A stretch of 13,156 nt of DNA from an uncultured Peptoniphilus sp. (GTDB lineage Bacteria > Bacillota > Clostridia > Tissierellales > Peptoniphilaceae): positions 1 to 13,156 of the forward strand of contig NZ_CAMILN010000043.1 in NCBI RefSeq assembly GCF_946222045.1, read 5' to 3'. This document shows, in pieces, positions 1 to 5,756 of this stretch; the stretch's first letter is position 1; each line of letters begins with the position of its first letter. A model generated the notes under the pieces. It searched no databases and had not been told where the DNA came from. It saw nothing but the letters and a program-made list of their open reading frames with translations. The position numbers were made by a program, and so were the translations under genes.

Positions 1-74
1 CTATTTGCTTGTTGGGTTCATGCTTTTTTGTTATATTGAAGCTAGATTTTACTATTATTTAAATATCAAGAGAT

Positions 75-93
75 TTTTATAAGTCTTATAAAA
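75..93. promoter_or_regulatory. Fur/PerR-like palindrome (candidate operator)
   Basis: TTTTATAAGTCTTATAAAA is a perfect 9-1-9 inverted repeat. Its core, TTATAAG-T-CTTATAA (77-91), has the 7-1-7 form of Fur-family operators and differs from the PerR box TTATAAT-N-ATTATAA at one position per arm. No gene in the window starts near it, so if it works it probably controls a gene to the left. AT-rich DNA makes such palindromes by chance, so this is only a candidate. Confidence 0.3.
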
Positions 94-252
94 TTTTAAA
101 AGCTATATAAAAAAGTGACTTGATAATAAAAACTTCGATAAATATAAATTGGTATTTATAAAAAAGGATAAGCTTAAGATAAAATTTTAAAAATAGACTT
201 GTTAATAATAATTAACTTACCTAGTCAACAAATGTAGATAATAAAGAGAAAT

Positions 253-261
253 TGTGGATAA
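253..261 (-). promoter_or_regulatory. DnaA-box match
   Basis: TGTGGATAA is the exact reverse complement of the consensus DnaA box TTATCCACA. It stands alone: I see no cluster of further boxes nearby, so it does not make an origin. It may be a titration or regulatory site, or chance. Confidence 0.3.
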
Positions 262-365
262 AATTAAAAATTAACTTAAAAAATTACCTAATCTAGTAAT
301 ATTTTAAGAAAAAACAGAAGTAAAATAATTTTATAAGGAAAGTCTATAAAAATTTTATAAAAAAC

Positions 366-394
366 TTGACAAAATAATTTAGTGAGGCTATAGT
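366..394 (+). promoter_or_regulatory. Strong sigma-A promoter (TTGACA-17-TATAGT)
   Basis: A perfect -35 TTGACA (366-371) and a -10 TATAGT (389-394, one mismatch to TATAAT) are separated by the ideal 17 bp. This is the best promoter in the window. The predicted transcript starts near 400 and reads rightward. The only gene it can serve within the window is the lipoprotein at 722, which would give a leader of about 320 nt; I see no terminator in between. The -10 is buried in the operator at 388-420, so the promoter should be repressible. Confidence 0.7.
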
Positions 395-420
395 GTAAAT
401 ATAAGGTATATACACTATAG
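388..420. promoter_or_regulatory. YtrA-type (GntR family) operator
   Basis: CTATAGTGTA (388-397) and TACACTATAG (411-420) are perfect 10-bp inverted arms around a 13-bp spacer. The inner part is exactly AGTGTA-N13-TACACT, which I recall as the operator reported for the Bacillus subtilis GntR-family repressor YtrA, induced by some cell-wall antibiotics. The left arm covers the -10 of the promoter at 366-394, a classic repressor position. In Bacillus the site controls the regulator's own ABC-transporter operons; no such genes follow here. The cognate regulator must lie outside the window. Confidence 0.6.
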
Positions 421-624
421 AAAAAGAGAAAATATAATTAAATGAGTTTTAAATCAGTATTTTAACTAGAAAAGTCTAAAAGAATTATTTTAATAGAAAT
501 AATTTTAAGCTTTAAATAACTTAGGAAAAGATATTTTTTATCAGCAGATTATTAAAGAAAAACACAAAATAAAAGGCGAAATACAATAATAAGTCAGATT
601 AAGAACTTTATATTCTTATATTGA

Positions 625-646
625 CACTTCGCAATCCTTGCAAGTG
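625..646 (+). repeat. Short hairpin before the lipoprotein gene
   Basis: CACTT-c-GCAA-tcc-TTGC-AAGTG forms a 9-bp stem with one bulged C. It is GC-richer than the surrounding DNA and has no T-run behind it, so it is not a terminator. It would sit in the leader of a transcript from the 366 promoter and could be an operator or an RNA hairpin; its role is unknown. A TTGACA at 621-626 touches it but has no -10 at a sensible distance. Confidence 0.3.
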
Positions 647-709
647 AGCCAATTGTAATAGTCTTTTAGTTGAAATGATTTTTCTTTTATAATACAATAA
701 AGGATAAAT

Positions 710-715
710 AGGAGG
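710..715 (+). promoter_or_regulatory. Ribosome binding site of the lipoprotein gene
   Basis: AGGAGG lies 6 nt before the ATG at 722 and fixes the start. Confidence 0.8.
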
Positions 716-721
716 TATACT

Positions 722-2479
722 ATGAAAAAGAAAATTTTAACTATTTTTCTTGTACTTATTGCAGCCATAACACTTGGTGCTTGTAGTGCAAACACAACAG
801 CCTATCTAGACGCTTCCCAAAAGGTAGCAGACTGGAAGGGCTCAAAAGTTTCTGGACAACTTGAATACAATGTTGAAGTAAAAAACCCAGAAACTCAAGA
901 ATTAATGAAGATTAACTTCCCTGTAAGCCTAAAGGGCGAACAAGTGGGAAAAGACAAGGCCCACGTTGTAATGAATATGGACTTCTCAAAGTTCAAAAAA
1001 GAAATTGCAAAAATGTCAGATAACCAAGAAGAAATTGCTGGCCTTAACAAGGACGTTCCTGATGTTATCAAGATGGACCTTTATGTAAAGGGCAATGAAG
1101 TTATCTTTTCAAAGGACATCTTTGCACTTGGAAACGACTCCTTCAAGGACATCAAGGAAGACTACATCTCAATTGCAGATGAAGAAAATGGTCTTTCACC
1201 AAAGGCTGCCCAATACTTCAATTCAGAAGAATTTAAGACTGACCTAATCAATCTAATGAACCTTGCAACAAAGGACCTTAAACAAGAAATTGACTTCAAG
1301 GTTGAAGGCAACACTTACACATTAGATGCAAGCAGTGACGCTATAATTGATGAATTCATCAAGTCAGCTGACGGCGTTATGAAAAACTGGGACGCAGTTT
1401 CAACATCTGCCCTAGCAATCATTGACAAGGCTGGCCTTCCAATGGATGAAGAAGAAAGAAAAGACTTCAAAGAACTTAACAAGGAATACAAGGCAGAAGA
1501 CCTTAAAGAAGCAGCTAAGGGCATAAAAGAAATGATCAAGGGATCAAAAATTTCTCAAAAGACAACTTTTGAAGAAAATAAACTTGTCCAAGACCTAGCA
1601 ATGCAAGTTAATGTTGCAGACTTTGTAAAAGTTTCTGTTAAGGGAAAAATGGACACTGTAAAAGATGAAAATGTAAAAATTAACTTCCCAACTTCAGTTA
1701 AAAAATTAACTACAGAAGAATACATGAAGTTAATTATGCCAGAAGTAAGTCTTGTAACAGTAAGAGTAAATGGCGAAGACATCACTTTCGAAGACCCTGA
1801 AGCTCTTCCAAAGATTATGAATGACAGAACTATGCTAGCAGCTCGTGCTTTCTATGAAAAAATTGGCGCAAAAGTTGATTGGAATGGAAAAGACAGGACT
1901 GTAACAGTTACAAAAGATAATGATAAGATTGTTTTAAAAATCGACTCTAACAAGACCCTTGTAAATGGAAAAGAAGTTGCACTTGACTCTCCAGCAGTTA
2001 TTATCAAGGACAAGACTTATATCCCAGTTAGATTCGTATCTGAAGCCTTTGGTTACAAGGTTAAATACGACAAAAACGACGGAATGCCAATAGTTGACAT
2101 CTTTAACATGACTGAAAAAGAATTAGAAGCTAAACTTGCAGAAATCGAAAAAGAAGATAACTACAAGATGATTGCTTCCATGAAGTCAACTGGCCAAAAA
2201 GATGAAGAAATTGTTGAAACTTTAAAAGAACTTTATGAAGGCGAAGAATTAGAAAAATTACTTGCAGCTAAGGCTGAACTTGACAAAAACTCTGAACTTC
2301 TAAAGAAATACCAAGAAGAAAACAAAAAAGAATTGGAAGAAATTTTAGGAGAAGACAAGGAAGAAGTTAAAGAAGCTGATAAGAAAGAAACTAAAGAAGT
2401 TAAAGAAGAAAAAGTAGCTGAAAAGACAGAAAAATCTGCTGAAAAAGTGGCAAAAGTACTTTTCTCAGTTGTAAAATAA
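722..2479 (+). CDS. Secreted lipoprotein with copper-amine-oxidase-N-like (stalk) domain
   Basis: The 585-residue product starts with a lipoprotein signal: charged MKKK, a hydrophobic stretch, and a lipobox LGAC with the lipidated cysteine at residue 21, so it should sit on the outer face of the membrane. Residues 30-325 are rich in alternating charged and hydrophobic strands and contain two similar motifs (KINFPVS near 63-69, KINFPTS near 319-325), perhaps a LolA/LppX-like lipid-binding fold (inference). Residues 345-460 match the domain named after the N-terminus of copper amine oxidase: VNGE, a first half ending DRTVTV, then VNGKEV, YIPVRFVSEAFG and a closing VDIF. That domain is not catalytic and is common in clostridial surface proteins. 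Residues 462-575 are a Glu/Lys-rich probable coiled coil. AGGAGG at 710-715 supports the start. A possible -10 TATAAT at 688-693 lacks a good -35, so the main promoter may be the repressible one at 366. Substrate unknown. Confidence 0.85.
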   Translation: MKKKILTIFLVLIAAITLGACSANTTAYLDASQKVADWKGSKVSGQLEYNVEVKNPETQELMKINFPVSLKGEQVGKDKAHVVMNMDFSKFKKEIAKMSDNQEEIAGLNKDVPDVIKMDLYVKGNEVIFSKDIFALGNDSFKDIKEDYISIADEENGLSPKAAQYFNSEEFKTDLINLMNLATKDLKQEIDFKVEGNTYTLDASSDAIIDEFIKSADGVMKNWDAVSTSALAIIDKAGLPMDEEERKDFKELNKEYKAEDLKEAAKGIKEMIKGSKISQKTTFEENKLVQDLAMQVNVADFVKVSVKGKMDTVKDENVKINFPTSVKKLTTEEYMKLIMPEVSLVTVRVNGEDITFEDPEALPKIMNDRTMLAARAFYEKIGAKVDWNGKDRTVTVTKDNDKIVLKIDSNKTLVNGKEVALDSPAVIIKDKTYIPVRFVSEAFGYKVKYDKNDGMPIVDIFNMTEKELEAKLAEIEKEDNYKMIASMKSTGQKDEEIVETLKELYEGEELEKLLAAKAELDKNSELLKKYQEENKKELEEILGEDKEEVKEADKKETKEVKEEKVAEKTEKSAEKVAKVLFSVVK

Positions 2480-2489
2480 GTTAAAAATT

Positions 2490-2520
2490 ATCCCAAGAGC
2501 AAGCCTCTTGGGATTTTTTG
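2490..2520 (+). terminator. Rho-independent terminator after the lipoprotein gene
   Basis: ATCCCAAGAG (2490-2499) and CTCTTGGGAT (2505-2514) form a perfect 10-bp stem with a 5-nt loop, followed by a T-run. It begins 11 nt after the stop codon. Confidence 0.9.
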
Positions 2521-2625
2521 TGTCCATTTTTAGTTAAAGTATTTTTATTTAAAGTCAAGTCAGACTTTTTTATTAAATAGATTTTATTCCTTATAAAATA
2601 AAACTTAGACCTTACTTTTAAATTC

Positions 2626-2649
2626 ATAAGAAAATCATTATTTTCTTAT
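2626..2649. repeat. Perfect 10-bp inverted repeat
   Basis: ATAAGAAAAT (2626-2635) and ATTTTCTTAT (2640-2649) flank a 4-nt loop and overlap the stop codon of the minus-strand remnant. It is pure AT apart from one G/C pair and lacks a T-run on either strand. It may be a weak terminator for the remnant or an AT-rich coincidence. Confidence 0.35.
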
Positions 2650-2844
2650 TTCTACCTTCATAGTATCTAACAATTCATTTATCAGTTGATCATTATCATT
2701 TCTTAAATTATCATTTTCCCATTGATTAGTGTAGGTATTACCCCTCTCATCTAGTATCACACCTTTGCATGAGCTCATCCTGTAGTTGTCAGTTTCAAAC
2801 TGTTTAATGCTAACTAAATAATAACTATATAATCCAATACATGC
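2638..2844 (-). pseudogene. Probable gene remnant (C-terminal fragment), family unknown
   Basis: On the minus strand 68 codons are open from 2844 down to a TAA at 2638-2640. The first ATG is at 2778-2776, leaving only 46 codons, with no ribosome binding site I trust. The translation looks like real protein rather than AT-rich noise: it is hydrophilic with a varied composition, including SIKQFETDNYRMSS, GVILDERGNTYTNQW and LINELLDTMKVEIRK at the C-terminus. An in-frame stop (2847-2845) cuts the frame at its upstream end. The local GC content is higher than in the flanking DNA, as expected for former coding sequence. I do not recognise the family. It is either a small gene with an unusual start or, more likely, the decayed 3' end of a longer gene. 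Confidence 0.4.
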
Positions 2845-2858
2845 TTAACAGTTTTTTT
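2797..2858 (+). repeat. Long-range inverted repeat followed by a T-run
   Basis: AAACTGTT (2797-2804) pairs with AACAGTTT (2847-2854). Pairing can extend to about 12 bp with two bulges, leaving a loop of roughly 30 nt. Seven T residues (2852-2858) overlap the right arm. This resembles a terminator or attenuator upstream of nrdA, but the loop is long, so support is weak. Confidence 0.25.
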
Positions 2859-2966
2859 AAACAGGGTAAGGATCTTAGTATTAAGAATATAAGAATTTTA
2901 TAATAAAATAAAATCCTACAAGTTTATTTTTTATCCACTTAAAAGCTATTTATAAAATTTTGTTTA

Positions 2967-2982
2967 TGATAATATATAGTAG
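2967..2982. promoter_or_regulatory. Weak NrdR-box-like site upstream of nrdA
   Basis: The 16 bp tgataatatatagtag match the NrdR consensus acaCwAtATaTwGwgt at 11 of 16 positions, with the conserved C replaced by T. A second weak match starts at 3009, 42 bp downstream and overlapping the nrdA ribosome binding site. NrdR boxes usually come in pairs about three helical turns apart; this pair would be four turns apart. AT-rich sequence favours false hits. Confidence 0.25.
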
Positions 2983-3026
2983 TATTTGAAAACTTATAAA
3001 TAAAAATTCTACTATATGGAGGATTT

Positions 3027-5555
3027 ATGAAAATATTAAAAAGAGATAAGAGAGAGGTTGATTTCGATCATTTAAAGATAAAAAATGCCATCGAAAAGGC
3101 CTTTGACTCTGTGGGAAAAGATTATGTTGATTCTGTTATCAACGCCTATGCCCTTGATATCAAGGAAAGCTTACTAAAAAACTATGATCCTAAGAATCCT
3201 CCAACTGTTGAGGAGATTCAGGACCTAGTTGAGCTAAAGCTAATTGATGAAAAGGAAATTGAAGTTGTAAAGGCCTACATCCTTTACAGGAACAGACACT
3301 CTGAAGAGAGACAAATCTTGGATAAGTTCGCCAACTACATTACTGATGAAAATGTCATAAAGATATTGAAGTTTGTGAGAAAGAACTACGACCCAAAGGT
3401 TTACGAGCTTGAAAAACTCTATAAGAAGTTTGAATCCTTTGTGAAAAAGGACCAAAGTCAAGATGCCTATCTTTCTGAAATTATTAAGGCTGCAAGTGAA
3501 CTCACTGACAAGGATGCCCCTAGGTGGGAATTTATTGCAGCCCTCTTCTTGAATTACGACCTTGAAAAGAAAATTAAGGCAAATCTGGAAGAGTTTAAGA
3601 TCAATAATTTCTACGAAAAGATTGTCTTCTTAACTGAAAAGGGTCTTTACGGCCAATATATCCTAGAAAATTATTCCAGGGAAGAGATCCTTGAACTGGA
3701 AGAATATATTGATAATTCAAGAAATCATCTCTTAAATTATTCTGGTCTTGATCTTCTTATAAAGAGATATGTAATAAGGAGCCACGACGGCAGATTTGTG
3801 GAATCAATCCAAGAGATGTTTATGGGGATTGCCATGCACCTTGCCATCCCTGAAAAGAATAAAATTTACTGGGCCAAGAAGTTCTACGACATTTATTCTA
3901 GCCTAAAGGTCACTGTTGCCACACCAACTATGTCCAATGCTAGAAAGCCTTACAACCAACTTTCTTCTTGCTTTATTGATACAGTGCCAGACACTTTAAA
4001 GGGAATTTATCGTTCTATTGATAACTTTGCCCAAATTTCTAAGCACGGTGGCGGCATGGGACTTTACTTCGGCAAGGTTCGTGCCACTGGTTCTGACATC
4101 AGGGGCTTTAAGGGAGTTGCTGGTGGCGTTATAAGATGGATAAAACTTGCCAATGATACTGCTGTTGCTGTTGACCAATTGGGAGTTCGTCAAGGTTCTG
4201 TTGCCTGCTATCTTGATGTTTGGCACAAGGACGTCCCAGAATTTTTACAACTTCGTACAAATAATGGTGACGACAGGCTGAAGGCCCACGACATCTTCCC
4301 TGCTATTTCTTATCCAAATTTATTCTTTGAATTGGCAGAGAAAGACATCAATGCGACTTGGTATATGTTTGATCCTCACGAAGTTCTTGCAAAGAAGGGT
4401 TATGCACTTGAGGACTTTTATGGTAAAGAATGGGAAGAAAAGTACAGGGAATGTATTGAAGATGAGTCTATCTCCCGTCGTGAGATGTCTGTCAAGGACC
4501 TAGTTAGACTTATTATCAAGTCACTTACAGAAACTGGAACACCTTTTGCCTTCTACAGGGACAATGTAAACGAGATGAACCCTAACAAGCACGTCGGCAT
4601 GATTTATTCTTCAAATCTTTGTACAGAAATCATGCAAAATATGTCTGCCATTGAAACTCTTGAAACTACAATAGAAACTGAAGATGGAGACGAAGTTATT
4701 GTGACAAAGACTAAGCCAGGTGACTTTGTTGTTTGTAACCTTGCTTCTCTTGTGCTTGGAAATATTGAGATTGAAGATGACAAGGAACTAAAGGACATTG
4801 TTGCAACAACAGTAAGGGCTCTTGACAATGTTATCGACCTAAACTACTACCCAATCCCTTATGCCAAGGTGACAAACAGGAAGTACAGGTCCATAGGTCT
4901 TGGAACTTCTGGCTACCACCACGCTCTTGTTAAGGCTGGCATGGCCTTTTCTGATATAGATGAACACTTGAAGTGGGCAGACGACCTTTATGAAAGAATC
5001 AATTTTCACGCAGTTACTGCTTCTATGGAGATTGCCAAGGAAAAGGGATCTTATGACTTCTTTGAAGGATCTGATTGGGAAAATGGAAACTACTTCGACC
5101 TTCGTGACTACAAGGACGAAAAGTGGAATAAGCTGAGAGAAGATGTGAAGGCAAATGGCCTGAGAAATGGCTATATAATGGCCATTGCCCCAACAGGTTC
5201 AACTTCAATTATTGCTGCAACAAGTGCAGGTGTCGACCCAGTTATGAATAGGTACTTCCTAGAAGAGAAGAAGGGATCAATCCTTCCTAGGGTGGCACCA
5301 GACTTAACTCCACAAACTTTCTGGCTATATGAAAATGCTCACGAGCTTGACCAAAACTTTGTAATCGAGGCTGCTGCCATTAGGCAAAGACACATTGACC
5401 AGGCTCAGTCCATTAACTTCTATATAACAACGGACTTCACAATGAGAAAGATCCTAAACCTTTATATCAAGGCAGCCAAGGAAAAGTTAAAGTCAGTTTA
5501 CTATGTGAGAAGTAAGTCTTTAGAGGTTGAAGACTGCGACTATTGTGCATCATAA
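3027..5555 (+). CDS. nrdA: Ribonucleoside-diphosphate reductase class I, alpha subunit
   Basis: The 842-residue protein reduces ribonucleotides to deoxyribonucleotides with NrdB. Residues 1-95 form an ATP-cone allosteric domain. The catalytic barrel has all key residues: C315 (QLSSCFID) and C570 (VVCNLAS) as the active-site disulfide pair, N530-L-C532-T-E534 as the radical cysteine motif, the PTGSTS loop at 722-727, and Y825-Y826 for radical transfer. The tail ends CDYCAS, so C837 and C840 are the shuttle cysteines that rereduce the active site. A full ATP cone and this length fit the NrdA kind better than the shorter class Ib NrdE, and no nrdI or nrdH is adjacent. GGAGG at 3018-3022 lies 4 nt before the start. 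The gene is followed by nrdB after a 201-nt gap occupied by tandem repeats, the first of which includes this gene's last two codons and stop. Confidence 0.95.
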   Translation: MKILKRDKREVDFDHLKIKNAIEKAFDSVGKDYVDSVINAYALDIKESLLKNYDPKNPPTVEEIQDLVELKLIDEKEIEVVKAYILYRNRHSEERQILDKFANYITDENVIKILKFVRKNYDPKVYELEKLYKKFESFVKKDQSQDAYLSEIIKAASELTDKDAPRWEFIAALFLNYDLEKKIKANLEEFKINNFYEKIVFLTEKGLYGQYILENYSREEILELEEYIDNSRNHLLNYSGLDLLIKRYVIRSHDGRFVESIQEMFMGIAMHLAIPEKNKIYWAKKFYDIYSSLKVTVATPTMSNARKPYNQLSSCFIDTVPDTLKGIYRSIDNFAQISKHGGGMGLYFGKVRATGSDIRGFKGVAGGVIRWIKLANDTAVAVDQLGVRQGSVACYLDVWHKDVPEFLQLRTNNGDDRLKAHDIFPAISYPNLFFELAEKDINATWYMFDPHEVLAKKGYALEDFYGKEWEEKYRECIEDESISRREMSVKDLVRLIIKSLTETGTPFAFYRDNVNEMNPNKHVGMIYSSNLCTEIMQNMSAIETLETTIETEDGDEVIVTKTKPGDFVVCNLASLVLGNIEIEDDKELKDIVATTVRALDNVIDLNYYPIPYAKVTNRKYRSIGLGTSGYHHALVKAGMAFSDIDEHLKWADDLYERINFHAVTASMEIAKEKGSYDFFEGSDWENGNYFDLRDYKDEKWNKLREDVKANGLRNGYIMAIAPTGSTSIIAATSAGVDPVMNRYFLEEKKGSILPRVAPDLTPQTFWLYENAHELDQNFVIEAAAIRQRHIDQAQSINFYITTDFTMRKILNLYIKAAKEKLKSVYYVRSKSLEVEDCDYCAS

Positions 5556-5744
5556 ATTATTCTTAAGTGATAAATTTTTGTTAAGTCATAGATTTTTATA
5601 AAGTCGTGATTTTTTGTGATGTCACAGATTTTTGTTAAGTGATAAATATTTATAAAGTAATAGATTTTTGCAAAGTCCTAATTTTTTGCAAGGTCATGAT
5701 TTTTTAAAAAGTCATAAATTATTCTAAAATTCTTAAAAATTATT
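5547..5744 (+). repeat. Ten tandem 18-bp repeats between nrdA and nrdB
   Basis: Ten consecutive 18-nt units run without gaps from 5547 to 5726, and a strongly degenerate eleventh runs to 5744, just before the nrdB ribosome binding site. Most inner units follow AAGTCATAGATTTTTGTN with a few changes each. Unit 1 (5547-5564) starts with the GCA-TCA-TAA end of nrdA. Units 1 and 10 (5709-5726) share an ATTATTCT ending and are identical at 14 of 18 positions. In the nrdA reading frame nine of the ten units have a stop as their third codon (TAA five times, TAG twice, TGA twice); unit 5 has CAG. There are no spacers, so this is not a CRISPR array, and no T-run follows a strong stem, so it is not a terminator. 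Confidence 0.85.
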
Positions 5745-5746
5745 AA

Positions 5747-5752
5747 AGGAGG
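5747..5752 (+). promoter_or_regulatory. Ribosome binding site of nrdB
   Basis: AGGAGG is placed 4 nt before the ATG at 5757, directly after the tandem repeats, so nrdB starts translation independently of nrdA. Confidence 0.75.
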
Positions 5753-5756
5753 AAAT

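Larger units (their letters stand above)
1..721. other. Long AT-rich intergenic region with regulatory elements, no convincing gene
   Basis: I found no open frame with a ribosome binding site in either strand here. The stretch is very AT-rich and full of short palindromes. The elements that stand out are a 19-bp palindrome at 75-93, an exact DnaA-box match at 253-261, a strong promoter overlapping a 33-bp inverted repeat at 366-420, an 8-bp inverted repeat at 483-504 (arms AATTATTT/AAATAATT), a GC-richer hairpin at 625-646 and the ribosome binding site of the lipoprotein gene at 710-715. The only start codon soon after the 366 promoter (atg near 441) opens a frame of just seven codons without a clear ribosome binding site. 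The left part may contain the control region of a leftward gene outside the window. Confidence 0.6.
2480..3026. other. Intergenic gap between the lipoprotein gene and nrdA
   Basis: After the terminator the region holds a second weak hairpin (AAAGTC 2551-2556 / GACTTT 2563-2568 with a T-run), a perfect AT-rich inverted repeat at 2626-2649, a coding-like minus-strand remnant at 2638-2844, a long-range inverted repeat at 2797-2854 and the upstream region of nrdA with weak DnaA-box and NrdR-box candidates. I saw no B12 riboswitch and no clear sigma-A promoter for nrdA. Confidence 0.5.

Noticed and set aside
138..216. Several AT-only palindromes (for example ATAAATA/TATTTAT at 138-159 and GTTAAT/ATTAAC at 201-216)
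   Set aside because: In DNA this AT-rich, short inverted repeats of 6-7 bp are expected by chance, and none is placed at a promoter.
1..721. Replication origin suggested by the DnaA-box match
   Set aside because: There is only one exact box, no cluster, and no dnaA, dnaN or other origin-linked gene in the window.
2860..3026. B12 riboswitch or other known riboswitch before nrdA
   Set aside because: I see no B12-box-like sequence or GC-rich multi-stem layout; the region is almost entirely A and T.
5615..5626. TGTGATGTCACA, resembling a CRP/FNR half-site pair
   Set aside because: The arms are separated by 2 bp, not the 6 bp (CRP) or 4 bp (FNR) needed, and the sequence arises at the junction of two tandem units.
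5547..5744. CRISPR-like reading of the tandem repeats
   Set aside because: The units abut directly with no unique spacers, are only 18 nt long and diverge from one another.
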